A DNA stretch of 64,000 bases, taken from Podospora pseudocomata (lineage: Eukaryota > Ascomycota > Sordariomycetes > Sordariales > Podosporaceae). This document shows, piece by piece, positions 43,040-54,119 of this stretch. The stretch is from positions 992,001 to 1,056,000 of the forward strand of contig NC_085889.1 in NCBI RefSeq assembly GCF_035222375.1. Direction: 5' to 3'. The position numbers and the translations under genes were made by a program. The first letter of the stretch is position 1. Every line of letters starts with the position of its first letter. Below the pieces are notes generated by a model. The model was not told the origin of the DNA, did no database searches, and saw nothing but the letters and a program-made list of their open reading frames with translations.

Positions 43040-44402
43040 ATGAAGACAGGCCCAACCTTCCCCATCGAAACCACCGCCCTCCTCGTTCCATCCCCCGGTT
43101 CACCCTTCACCATATCCCCCGTCCTCATACAAAACCTCCGCCCAAACGAACTTCTAGTTGAGATAAAATACTCCGGCCTATGCCACACCGTAACCCCTCT
43201 TCCCCTGTCCCCTCATTGCTCGCAAGCACTAATCACCAACGCCAGGACTTCCTCCTCCGCGACGGCGCCCTCCCAAAAGTAACCTACCCCTCCATCCCAG
43301 GCCACGAAGGCACAGGCACCATCCTCGCCATCGGTCCCGCGGTCAAGAACCGTTCCCTTTCTATAGGAGATGACGTCCTCCTCAGCTTCACCTCCTGCAA
43401 TGAATGCCACCATTGCCTGGAGCAATCCCCCTCGACAAAATGCAAGCTCATGCCACCGCTTAACCTGTCGTCTGTTCGCGACGATGGGACAACGGCATAC
43501 CAAATGCAAGATGGGACACCGGTATCGGGACATTTCTTTGGACAGTCGTCGTTTGCCAAGATCGCAGTGGTAAGTGAGCTGAGTGTGGTTCCTATCAAGG
43601 GGATGTCGGAAGAAGAAATGGGGATTTGGGCGCCGATGGGGTGTGGATATCAGACTGGTGCGGGGACTATACTGGATGTCTTTAAACCCAGAAAGGAGGA
43701 TGTAGTGGTTATTTTCGGTATGGGAGGGGTAGGGTTTGCTGCTCTCATGGCCGCTGCTTTGATCTTGGAGGTTGAGACAGTTATCGCGGTGGATTTGGTG
43801 CAAGAGAAGCTGGATCTGGCGAAGGAGATGGGAGCGAGGTGGGTGATTAACGGAAAAGAAACGCTAGATGTGGTGGGGGAGATGATGAAGATAACTGAGG
43901 GAAAGGGGGCGGACTTTGCGGTTGATACCACGGGAGTGGGGAAGGTGGTGCAGGATATGATTCGGTGTCTTGGGCAAGGCGGCACAGCAGCGAGTGTGGG
44001 CGCCCCTGCGCCGGGGGTGAAGATTGAGGTGGACGTGGGGATGTTCTTCGCGTTGAGTAAGAAGTGGATTGGAGTTGTGGAGGGGGAGGTTTGGCCTGTT
44101 GAGGTGAGTTAATGAGATGAGGTTGAATCAGAGGAAGAGGCTGACACAGGTCGGGGCTGGCAGTTCATTCCGCGGTTGATACAAGCCTATAAGGAGGGGA
44201 AGTTTCCAGTGGACAAGATTAGCAAGGTGTACCCTGTTGAGGAGATTGAGAAAGCTATTGCCGATACAGAGAGTGGGAAGGTAAGTGTAGTGATGTTGGG
44301 CCAGGTTCTGTGGCGTTGAACAGCAAACTGACATGGTTATAGATTATCAAGGCTGTTCTCAAGTTTCAATGCCAACTCCAGAGTCCAACACATGGTACCT
44401 AG
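43040..44402 (+). CDS. Zinc-containing alcohol dehydrogenase, aryl-alcohol type
   Basis: Four exons: 43040-43189, 43246-44103, 44164-44280, 44343-44402, 394 residues. Each intron is 56-62 nt with GT/AG ends. The catalytic zinc site is formed by C48-HTD, split by intron 1, and GHEG near residue 69. The structural zinc loop has four cysteines in SCNECHHCLEQSPSTKC (about 101-115). The NAD-binding fold has GMGGVGFAALMAA near 210 and an acidic residue at the end of the next strand (VIAVDLVQEK), which favours NAD over NADP. The ASVGAPAPG segment and the C-terminal EEIEKAIADTESGKIIKAVLK agree with the aryl-alcohol/benzyl-alcohol dehydrogenase branch of the medium-chain family. The substrate cannot be read from sequence. 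It is intact. Confidence 0.88.
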
Positions 44403-44563
44403 TTTCAAATCAACAAGGAAAGCACATCTGAATTCAACTAATCTGTGTCTATACAAGAGCATCACGTCCGTATATATGGAACAGTCTTAGAAATTACCTG
44501 TCAGCACAAATGGCCAACCGCGCAGTCTGGAGAAGGCCCAACAAGCATGATGCAAAGTGACTT

Positions 44564-45400
44564 TCAATAATCAGACCCAGCAGTATCCGCCCGAATCTCT
44601 TCAGATCCTTCAAAGGTAAAGTCGATGGGCATCCGCCACTCCCACTTCAGGCCTCCAATGATTAAATCGGGAGTATCCGACAAAATTTTATTAAAGTAAA
44701 TGGCAGCCGCCTTCATAGGCACCATGTTTGGCTCACCGTCAGAAGAGCTATCCAGGCCTTCCGCCGCCATGAAAATGTTTCCAACCAACAACGGGAAGTC
44801 AGTTCGTGTACCTTGTTGCCCCAGACCTTTTGTGGAAGATTTTCACAGGCTGCATTCACCTCCAACAAAAGTGTCCAGCACATCTGCTGGAGAAACAACC
44901 AGGGAAAGGCCAACTCGAGTGACTCGGCACGAAGTGCGTATGCCGGCAATTAAATCAGGGCCTCCGGGTTCAACATACCTCCTTCAGTCGCCCTTTTCCG
45001 AAGTTGCTTTCTTGCTGGTCTTGGCTTGTCGAACTCCGGCCCGATCATGGCTCCCATCTCTTCAGCCCGGTCGAGGTCAACCTGGCTTTTAACGATGACC
45101 TCGTCAACCTATCTGGGAGTCCAATCGATCCTCCAATTTGTGCCCCCGAGATAGCGCTCAGAAAACATGTCACAGACCTGAGTCCGGGTCTCAATCTTGA
45201 TGTCACGGCCGCTGAGGCGAGATGACAGAGCATCCCGCCGACGCAGTTCCCTGTCATTCCCGGCGAACGCCGTGATGCTGATGCCCATGTGGAGGCACCA
45301 GCGGTTGAAGTATTCTTTTGTGTTGCATGGTGTGTTCTCCACGTGGAAGTTTTTGTCTCCGAGAATCTTGTTGATATGGGCCTACGGCTGGGTATAGGTG
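44564..45400 (-). pseudogene. Decayed gene of unknown family
   Basis: On the minus strand, sequence with coding character runs from NKILGDKNFHVENTPCNTK (about 45390-45330) through FNRWCLHMGISITAFAGNDRE, SGRDIKIETRTQVCDMFSER and GGTNWRIDWTPR to KSQVDLDRAEEMGAMIGPEF. It goes on in other frames to FPLLVGNIFMAAEGLDSSS and TPDLIIGGLKWEWRMPIDF near 44570. Stops and frame changes (at least three) interrupt it. The 5' end lies within 100 bases of the Fot1/pogo terminal repeat at 45483, which may have displaced its promoter. Family and function are not recognised. Confidence 0.5.
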
Positions 45401-45482
45401 TAGGTAATAGGTAAAAGATGGAATCGTTAGATGAAAAAGAAAAGAAATGGAAGGTAAAATATATTACCCACAACGTCTTTTA

Positions 45483-45529
45483 ACGTATATTATAAGCGAG
45501 TCGTACATATAAGCGAGTCGTACAGTCTC
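45483..45529 (+). repeat. Left terminal inverted repeat with internal direct repeat
   Basis: About 47 bp containing two copies of ATAAGCGAGTCGTACA 21 bases apart. The inverse copies are at 18487-18534 in the sister element and, more worn, at 47066-47113. Confidence 0.8.
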
Positions 45530-46290
45530 CGCCACGACGCGTCCTCCTTACACCTAACATCAATTTTTTCCACAACCCAATATGCCTCCTACTTCAAAGG
45601 AAGCCAGGATACTCTTAGCCTTTGAGGCTCTTCGAATCAATGAAAAATTAAGCCTCCGAGCTGCAGCTAAGCTCTTCAACGTACCAGCTATGACTCTCTC
45701 TAACCGACGCGCCGGCCGGCCTGCACGACGCGATATAACACCCAATTCGAAAAAGCTGACTCAATCGGAAGAGGAAGCTATTGTCCGATATATTATTGAG
45801 CTATGTACGCGAGCTTTTCCACCAAGATTGCGTAGTGTAGATGATATGGCCAACCAACTGCTACGCGTACGCGACGCGCCCCCTGTTGACAAGCTCTGGG
45901 CACATAACTTCGTCAAACGCCAGCCACAGCTCCGTACGCGTTTTAGGCGTAGATACGACTACCAGAGGGCTAAGTGTGAGGATCCAAAGGTCATTGCCGA
46001 GTGGTTTACGCTCATACGGAACACTAAGGCTAAGTACGGTATTGTAGATGACGATATCTACAACTTCGACGAGACTGGGTTTATGATGGGTATTATCTTC
46101 GCGGGTATGGTAGTTACGACTTCAGACGGCCTTAGCAAGGCGAAACTGGCCCAGCCTGGCAACCGTGAATGGGCAACGGTGATCCAGGGAGTCAATGCCC
46201 TCGGCTGGGCCATCCCTCCTTTCATCATCTTAGCCGCGCAGTACCACCTTGCCAACTGGTATACCGAGTGCAACTTACCGTCCACCTGGC

Positions 46291-46703
46291 TGTTACGCCC
46301 CAAGCGTAATACCCCTGTACAGGAACCACTGGGTGGTACCTGTCAGAAAGAAAGGAGTCTTACTAGCAAGGAGTTCATCCTTCTGTTGGCGGTGGCCATG
46401 GTCTGTTGGCCGCGGCCATGATTTGTTGACCATGTGATACTTCAGAAACATATGTAGATAGTTTCACATAAATAGGGGCGAGTGCCCGGCGCTCCCCATG
46501 TCGAGGAATCTATCTGATTCCTCATGCAAGCAATCAAGTTCATTTGTCTACAATCTACTCTCAGTAGCTCTTTGTTAGAACAACCTGTTGTTGACAGTGA
46601 ACCCGTGTCTGAGACGCTTGTCACAACCTTCGATCATCCTGTCATATTCACCTCTGGCGTACTGCCTTGCAGTCTGTATCCATTCCTGGTGCAGGTTGTA
46701 ACA
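46291..46703 (+). mobile_element. Solo LTR, family A copy 3, nested in the Fot1/pogo element
   Basis: 413 bp, TGTTAC...GTAACA, with the exact duplication CTGGC (46286-46290 and 46704-46708), splitting the transposase frame. It lacks the ACTGAGCA arrays, and its palindrome is more worn than in the other two copies, so it may be older or a shorter subfamily. Confidence 0.85.
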
Positions 46704-47115
46704 CTGGCGTATCGCAACCACCGATAATGGCTGGACTACCAAGGCCAACGAGGCACTAAGCAAGCGCAGGAGAGCCAAAAAACATGTGTGCAGCTTGGAG
46801 GATCACTTACTGTGCAGGATGCACACGATCTACTAGACCAGAAGGCCGTGGGTGGGGAGGCAGTGGAAGAAACGCAGCTGGATGGTAGTGGTGTAGGGGG
46901 TGCTCGTACAAAAGTTCAATGCTGTGGTGTATGCGGTAAGCCTGGCCATAATGCACGCACTTGCCAGGAGGCTGCAGAATCATCTGATTCAGCTGTTTCT
47001 GATGTAATTGTAGTTAGTTCCTAATGTTGGTGTGTTATAATTGAGGGTAATTGTAGTAGGGTGGTAGAGAGTGCGCGACCCACTGATATGCACGACTCAC
47101 TGATAATGTACGTTA

Positions 47116-49239
47116 GTAAGTTCATTCAAAGTCACGAATAAACGTAAAAAGCAAACCCATTGAGGAACGACTCTAGCATTTTTGCTTGGATCCCCCTCGT
47201 CTTGTCTATCTATATCCTATTTCATGTAGGAGTCGTAACCGTAGCATGTTGTTGCTATTCCAATAGCCTGTGGAAAAGTTTACCCCGCGATTGAAGCGGT
47301 CTGCCCTGATTTGTGTGTGGGGTGGGATTTCCACCCAGCAACTAGTATTTGTTAGACAGCCAAAGAGATACGTCATATTATTGATGATTCCGGTAGAACA
47401 TGAATGCAATGACAGGGAAATGAACTTTGTTTTCGCACATCTGATTTTTTTTTTAAAAAAAAAATGACCAAAAAACCTGTTTATGGTTGAGACAGATGCC
47501 GTAGTTGTGAATTGAGGTCAACGAGTGACCAGGGGTTGAAAGATAAGCTTAATTGGCCCACTCTGGAACCGCAGCTCCACACAATCAAAAAGGCTTGGTA
47601 GCTGTATCTTATCGGTATCGATAAGCAATGTCGCGGTATCCGAACATCTCGCAATCCCAAAACCAAGACAGCACATATGTAACATACATAGTTTTATCGC
47701 CGCCCATACGCGGATCCTTTGCCCGGATTTCATACGCGTGTAGAGCGTACGAGGTGGCGAGGGCTACAGGCCAACGAAGCGTGGAGGGTTTGGCAATTGC
47801 ATGACGCGATCCACTCGAGTCTGGGATGGCGTTGGAAGAAGGCAGTCATTTATGCACCTTGTGTCCGCACGTGGGTGGACGCGGGCATGTGGCATCTCGT
47901 GACTTCAGCTGAGGTGAAAATGATGTGGTTCTGGATTTTTGTCGCTCAACATTTTTTCCCAATCCAGCTGATGTCTCCCAATCCAAGGTGGTTCGACATC
48001 TGGAGTATCACGAGCGGTAATCTGGTGTTGTGCTCAGCGAAATGGGCAGATGAATGGGAAATTTTTGAGATGGGAGATTCCCCCTGCCAAGACAAGATTC
48101 CCACCGCTCAGTTTCCGACCTTGCCAATTGTAGAAGGATCCCTGCCCACAAGGGACCTTCCAGATGCGGAGAAGGGGCCAGACCAGACGGGGATTCGCGC
48201 CTGCCGACCGGGAGTGGGGTTGCAACCACAGCGACCAGCACCACACAACAGATCCATCAGAAACAAAAAATGCAGGGCCTGTCCCAGCGTCCTCCCAGCA
48301 TTCTCTCCTTCTATCGGTCCTGTCAGAGGCCGGCCGACCGTCACGGCGGATCTCTCTCCTGTCCATCGCCGGTCTTGGCGCCGAACAAACGTCAATCCCG
48401 CCGTTGGATAGTTGGCAGGTGGCACGCCCCTTTTCCTTTTCCTTTCCCCAATTCCCGACTCGTCTCGTTCGTGCATGTGAGGCGTACGGTATGCGCCAAC
48501 GGGAGCGGAACACTGTTTGGTGGTCCGGCACAGTGGTCTCTATACCAAAAGCGAGGGCTCGCATCGGTCCCGACCCTCCTGCTCCGCTCCTCTGTAGTTC
48601 ATCGAGACGGGAGCTCTCTCTGCAGAGTGCCAGTGAGTGCCCAGCAGAGTGAAGGTTGTCGAGATGTTTGGTGCACTCTGCGCACTCTTGAGTAACTCGA
48701 CCCACTCCCGTGGTTGCACCATCCAAGCCATTCCAAGATTTGGCCCCGTTCGCTTGCGGGACAGAGGAGATGAGACCGCGCGGTGGTTGAGCTCAGCCCC
48801 AACGCCAAGTTGCCCCAAGCTGCCCACTTGGTTTTAGCTTCAGAGCTCCTCCCATCTTCAGGGTCCTGCCCCACGTGCAGTCTAGCTCCATGGATTCACC
48901 TCCCAAGACTTTGCCTTTCCCTGTTTCCCTCGTCTCTCTCTCGGCTCGTCACCCATCTCCCCTTTAGCCGCTCCTGGTGTTTAAGGAGTTGCTCCGTTAT
49001 CTGGGATTCCACAAAAAGTCTCTCGTTGCACCCTGCTTTCTTGGGTTACTTCCCACCCGTTCGCTCTTTTTTCTGCCGTTCCAGGTCTCTCTCTTTTCTT
49101 ATTTACACTTCCGCCAGCCAGTCATCGGCCAAACCTACTAGACAAGAAAGTCAACAAAGTCAACAAATACCCCGACCTTTTCAACATCCAACATAAACCC
49201 GTCATATTACCTAGAATACAGCATCCCGACAATACCATC
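47116..49239. other. Long 5' region of the desaturase gene
   Basis: No supported gene. Two open frames of 230 codons on opposite strands (47719-48411 and 48034-48726) show neither family resemblance nor splice support. From about 48840 the plus strand is strongly CT-rich up to the ATG, a usual feature of strong fungal promoters and leaders. Confidence 0.45.
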
Positions 49240-51034
49240 ATGTCGCGCGACAACGTCCTCTGCCCACGGGCGGTTCAGGACCTCATCGCCGACGGCCACA
49301 TCATTGTCATCTACGACGAATATGTACTGAAACTGGACTCGTGGCTGGAAAGGCATCCCGGTGGCAGTCTGGCCATTCTTCACATGGTTGGAAAGGATGC
49401 GACGGACGAGATCAATGCGTAAATATTGCCTGCTTCTGACTGGACAATGGATGCAGTTGAGTGCTGACACATTGGTGGGGCGTCTACGCAGGTACCACAA
49501 ACCCCCAACATTAAAGACCATGAAGGCTTTCCGTATTGGTCGCAAGCCTCCCGGCATCTGGACGAACACAACACCACCAATTCGCGGCGGCGTCTACGTC
49601 AAGGAGCCCGAGGAGAAGCCCGCTGTCGAATCCACCATCCCCACCGACGTATCCGATGCCGAGGACTCTTCAGTTTTGGAGACGAGCATTAGCGATCTCT
49701 CCGAGTCGCGAAGCACGGGCACAGCTCCTACTTCAGAGGATAGCTGCGGAGAGGACCCCGAGGAGACCACAATCGAGCGCATGGGTGAGACAGATGGCGA
49801 GACATTTAGATTCCGGTCTGCCAAGAAAATTTATGTTGGAAAGAAGGACCCTCTGGCATTTACTACCTGGGCCGAGAAGCAGGATGAGGCCCGCGACATC
49901 CTCGAGTATCCCTCTGTCGACCCAGCTGTGCAGCAAGACATTGTCAAGAAATACCGCGAGCTCCATGAAAAGGTTTACGAACTCAACCTCTACGACTGCC
50001 CCTACATCGAGTATGCCAAGGAGATGTGCCGCTACACGACTCTGTTCGTCGCTTCCATGACCGCTCTCTATAATCAGTGGTACTTGACATCAGCTTTCTT
50101 CCTGGGCTTGTTCTGGCATCAGATCATGTTCGTTGCGCACGATGCCGGCCATCGCGCCATCACCGGAAACTTTGTTATCGACAGTCTAATTGGCATGTTC
50201 GTCGCCGACTTTTGCTGCGGTCTTTCGATTGGTTGGTGGAAGAGCAGTCACAATGTTCACCATCTCATCACCAACATGCCCGAGCACGATCCCGATATCC
50301 AGAACGTCCCTATCTTCGCCACCTCGCCCTCTTTCTTCAGGAGCCTTCACTCGACCTACTACGACTTCACCTTCATCTGGGACGCCGCTGCCAACTTCCT
50401 TGTACCCTTCCAAAAGTACACCTACTACCCTGTCATGGGCATCGCGCGCTTCAACCTCTACCTCCTCTCGTGGCTGCATGTCCTTTCTTCCAAGGCCTCG
50501 TCCCTCGGAAGCAGCAAGGCGTGGTGGATCCGCCCCGCTGAGATCGCCATGATGTCTTGCTACTGGTACATCTTTGGTTACCTCCTCCTCTGGTGCACCC
50601 TTCCCAGTTGGCCCGTCCGAATCGGATTCGTCCTTGTCTCGCACATCGTCACCATGCCCCTCCATGTCCAAATCACCCTCTCCCACTGGGCCATGTCCAC
50701 CTCTGACCTCGGAGAATCCGAATCCTTCCCCCAGCGCCAGCTGCGCACCACCATGGATGTCGACTGCCCCGCCTGGCTCGACTTCATCCACGGCGGTCTC
50801 CAGTTCCAGGCCGTCCATCACCTCTTTCCCCGTGTACCCAGACATAACTTGCGCAAGGTCCAGACCCTGGTCAAGCAATTCTGCGCCGAGACGAACATCC
50901 CATATGTTCTTCTCAGCTTCGAGGATGGCAACAAGAAGGTCCTGAACAGGTTGCAGGAGGTGGGCGACCAGGTTGAGCATTTGATTAACTGCCAGAAGTA
51001 CATGGCTGCTACCGGCGAGAGCGGTTTGCATTGA
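49240..51034 (+). CDS. Delta-8 sphingolipid desaturase (cytochrome b5 fusion)
   Basis: Two exons, 49240-49418 and 49492-51034, with a 73-nt intron inside the cytochrome b5 domain; 573 residues. The b5 heme motif HPGG is at about residue 39. An acidic Ser/Thr-rich linker (about 100-185) follows, then a membrane fatty-acid desaturase domain with the three His boxes HDAGH (about 275), HNVHH (about 313) and QAVHH (about 500); Q in place of H in the third box is the front-end/sphingolipid desaturase signature. At least four hydrophobic segments flank the boxes. The enzyme should insert the delta-8 double bond in the sphingoid base of fungal glucosylceramides in the ER, with electrons from its own b5 domain. 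It looks intact. Confidence 0.9.
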
Positions 51035-51872
51035 TGGATATGACATGAACGGCGTTTTTGTTTTTCTTTCGACACGAAAAGTTGGGAATTTCTTTTATGA
51101 TGGGTTTCATGGCGATGAATTTTTTCTTATTTGAGCTAAGCTTTCTTTATTTCTGACGCTCAGATTTGCATGTTAGACTTGTTGGCGTGGGCGAGGGTAA
51201 AAAATGGGGAAAAGAGAGCTTCCCAGGCCACCACGAAAGAAAACTTATATATATTTGTAGTAATACGTTTTGTACATATGATGGGCATTTTTGGGAAGGG
51301 ACCAAACTAGACATTGACTGTCCGGGATAACCAGTAATGCTGTATTGTTCCTCATTGCTGGGGGATTATTTTTGCTATGTAGCTGGTACACACAAGTAAC
51401 CAAGAACACAAGACCACAAAAGGCTGTGGGACAACCCATATCAGCAAAACCCTACAAAATTGGCCCAGGCCAACATACCTACCTATACGAGGTCTGCTTG
51501 TTAACAGTAAACATCGGTAGCAATGACTGCGTTCATTCATATCCTTATAGAAATCTCACCACAAGTACTATTTATCTATCAAGTAGATACCAGGCGGCAC
51601 TCTATCTTACTACCACCCAATAGATTCTAAAGCCAACACGACTAATAGAACTCTAGCCTTTCCTACCAACTCTGATATGTTCTCGTCATATCAACTCCTC
51701 TCTCCAATTGCCGGAACCGAAAAGAATATCACTTGGTCAACACAATACCAGACATATTCTCCAGATCCGTCACCGGCTTCACCATCCCCGTCCCATCATG
51801 CCCTCTCTCCACTCTATCCCCCATCTCACCCCCTTTGCCCCCTCGCCACCAACAAAGGCATCCACAGCCCCC
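51035..51872. other. Intergenic, nothing recognised
   Basis: AT-rich 3' flank of the desaturase, then C-rich sequence that is probably the worn 3' end of the transporter pseudogene. Confidence 0.45.
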
Positions 51873-53105
51873 CTATACCGCCCCGAAAAATTCACCGCCA
51901 ACGCATACGTCCAACTTGCCAAAAAAAAACCATCGGCACCGCATGCCCAACGCCGTCCCCATCCTTCCCCCGTCACTATCCGCCACAGCAGCCAACAAAG
52001 GCAGCACCACCGCACCCCCAAAAACCCCAGTAATGATCCCCGCCCCTCGTTTGGTATGCCTCCCCAACCCCCTCATCCCCAAAGCCGCAATCGTAGGAAA
52101 CCAAATACTCTCAAAGAACAAAACAACAAACGACATACTCATCCCCACGTTTCCCCTCAGCGTGATCGCCGGAGCGGTCAAATCTCAACACATGGTCATA
52201 AACCCCAAAAAGACTCGGCAAACACCGCATGAAAAAGCCTGTACTGCTTTCTGAAGGACAACTCCTTTGCTACTGGCCCAATAGCATGTGGTTGCTCCTC
52301 AACATAAACTTGATACGCCTCCGTCCCCAACACCCTGCCCTTCTTCGCAGCCTCCTCCTCCTGCAGCGCCATGTCCGCGTCGGTCATCTCGGGTATCTCC
52401 GCCAGGATAAAAACACCCGCAAGGATGAAGACAAAGATGGCGATGGACATGTACACCCACTAGACATTCTGAAGCGCCTTCTCCTCGTTGTCGAAGCCGA
52501 AAAAGACGAATGAACCTATAAGGGGGGCGACGATGCCGCCTATGCCGCTGAAGGCTTGGGCTAGGTTGATGCGCAGTTCGGCGTGTTTTGAGGGGCCACA
52601 GACTGGAGTGAGCGTGTTAGTAAAGGGTGGCTACCTTATGGGATCAAGGGGGAAAAGAGGTACCGGTTATGTAAGGGTCTGCGGCGGTCTCTAGGGAGCC
52701 GAGGCCGTTGTCGAGGATGAAGATGAAGATGCAGAAGCCGGCTAAGGAGTGGGCGATTGTAGCGGGGATGCAAAGGAGGGCGCCGAGGCCATAGAGAAAA
52801 AGCTCCCAGATGAAGGTCGCGCGGTAGCCATAGTGGCGGAGGATCCAGGCTGCATGGCCGAGGGAGGCGATGGGGTAGGCTTTGTGGGTGGGTTTGGCAT
52901 CTTAGTCAGCCCGGGATTCTTTTGATGGTTGACGAGAACTACAAACCCAAAGTAAGCCGCCTGCTACCCAGACGATCGTGCTTTCTGTCGAAACGAGTGG
53001 GGTCAATCGGTCGGATCACCTCTGCGTGGAACAATAGTTTGGCATGAGTTTGTGTGTCGCCATCCATTCGATGATTGAGATTGCGAACCCGGTGAGCAGC
53101 GACAT
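51873..53105 (-). pseudogene. Decayed fucose-permease-like MFS transporter gene
   Basis: From the ATG at 53105 the minus strand reads MSLLTGFAISIIEWMATHKL. Parts of an FucP-type sugar transporter follow in order: YPIASLGHAAWILRHYGY, TFIWELFLYGLGALLCIPAT, LDNGLGSLETAADPYIT, an intron-like gap, then AELRINLAQAFSGIGGIVAP, FVFILAGVFILAEIPEMTDAD and the C-terminal FFESIWFPTIAALGMRGLGRHTKR (split as FFESIWFPTIAALGMRG and LGRHTKR). The frame is interrupted by a stop before VYMSIAIF, by a stop after AVFAESFWGL, and by loss of several membrane helices between them. Proton-linked uptake of fucose or related sugars is the known role of the family; this copy is dead. Confidence 0.75.
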
Positions 53106-53201
53106 CTTTTAGTTGATTGAGATGGGGGTGTCTACTTTGTGTATATCGTCTATATTACCCTGGTTCTGTTCTTCCACACCTTAACCGACTTTCTCTCTCC
53201 C

Positions 53202-53849
53202 TCACCGAGCCGATTCTTCATCCCCATCTTCCCCGTCTGGCTCAGACCTCATCACGATGGAGTAGATCGTTACTGCCACGGCATAACATCCGACGACTCC
53301 CACAGCCAACCACCCAACAATCGGCACATACGATGCAGCCGCCAACGCAATCATCAAAAAGGCCCCCATACACAGCACATCTAGCGTGTTCATCACCATA
53401 TCCGCCCACCGGTAATAGAAGCTCGAGGGCGGAGGAGGTCCACCAACCTTCAGTTGATTGTAGAACGACTGATTGTAGGTAAATACACTCAGGCCCAGTG
53501 TGAGCGTGAAGAATAACCAGCTGACTGATATCAATAGTCGAACTGTTTCCAATGAAAACCTGAAGCCGTTGTGGCTGAGGTGTGCGGGGTCGGCGATAGG
53601 CGAGACAATCAAGGCAAAGGTGATCGGGCACCCAAGCGCCGAGATAGCCATGAGAGGCTTAAGGTATTCTTGCACACAGACGAAGAAATCCGGGTTGGTG
53701 ATGATGACGGAACTCCGGCTGGACGGAGAACTTGAGGAGGCTCGTGCGGTGTGGGAAGAGTTGGTGGAGGCTCTTGAGGCCGGCCTATTAGAGGCTTGGC
53801 TACGGCGTCTTTCCATGGTAAGTGATGATGTCGAAGATTGAATGAACAC
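53202..53849 (-). CDS. Four-TM membrane protein, unknown function
   Basis: 215 residues from the first ATG; a second ATG 11 codons on (53816) has the better context (ACCATGG) and gives 204 residues. The N-terminus is Ser/Arg-rich and likely cytosolic (RRRSQASNRPASRASTNSS). Four hydrophobic helices follow: PLMAISALGCPITFALIV, LLISVSWLFFTLTLGLSVF, TLDVLCMGAFLMIALAAA, and VGWLAVGVVGCYAVAVTIYS. The C-terminus is acidic. This layout is common among uncharacterised fungal integral membrane proteins; no transport or enzymatic motif is visible. Single exon, apparently intact. It lies between a dead transporter and a dead HET gene. Confidence 0.75.
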   Translation of the reverse strand: MFIQSSTSSLTMERRRSQASNRPASRASTNSSHTARASSSSPSSRSSVIITNPDFFVCVQEYLKPLMAISALGCPITFALIVSPIADPAHLSHNGFRFSLETVRLLISVSWLFFTLTLGLSVFTYNQSFYNQLKVGGPPPPSSFYYRWADMVMNTLDVLCMGAFLMIALAAASYVPIVGWLAVGVVGCYAVAVTIYSIVMRSEPDGEDGDEESAR

Positions 53850-54119
53850 GATCTGAAGTTAAGAAACAAGGATGATCTTGAAAGAATGATGTTCTGATAC
53901 AAGTCACACAAGCTGACGGCTGACATAATAGGACACCCGACAATTCGCAGCTCGGCTTTTCTGTCTGCAGGCGACCCGCGCAAGATGCCTGTCCAATAAG
54001 CGTCATCAAGTGGCTATCATCCCAACAATACCCCTCCCTCTGCCAACATGCAAGCGGGGTAAATATTTCAACTACATCTCTACTCAATTGACACCTCCTG
54101 GCATCCCCTGTGTTCAAGA

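Larger units (their letters stand above)
45483..47113 (+). mobile_element. Fot1/pogo DNA transposon with nested solo LTR and internal deletion
   Basis: Both ends are present: ACGTATATTATAAGCGAGTCG at 45483 and its degenerate inverse ending ACGT at 47113, each next to a TA (45481-45482, 47114-47115), the target of this superfamily. The transposase ATG is at 45582. It has an N-terminal psq-type HTH (SLRAAAKLFNVPAMTLSNR), a CENP-B-type HTH region, and the first catalytic Asp in IYNFDETGFMMG. A solo LTR at 46291-46703 interrupts it. Past the LTR, a 646-bp deletion relative to the sister copy (equal to 17517-18162) has a CAA microhomology and removes the second and third catalytic Asp. The tail has the zinc knuckle CCGVCGKPGHNARTC. 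Inactive. A full-length copy would be about 1.86 kb, typical of Fot1. Confidence 0.9.

Noticed and set aside
41330-44402. Biosynthetic or detoxification cluster around the alcohol dehydrogenase
   Set aside because: Neighbours are a secreted CBM-type protein and a dead unknown gene; no backbone enzyme, regulator or transporter belongs with it.
47719-48726. Two opposing 230-codon open frames
   Set aside because: No family resemblance, no splice signals, odd composition; best explained as GC-rich promoter DNA of the desaturase gene.
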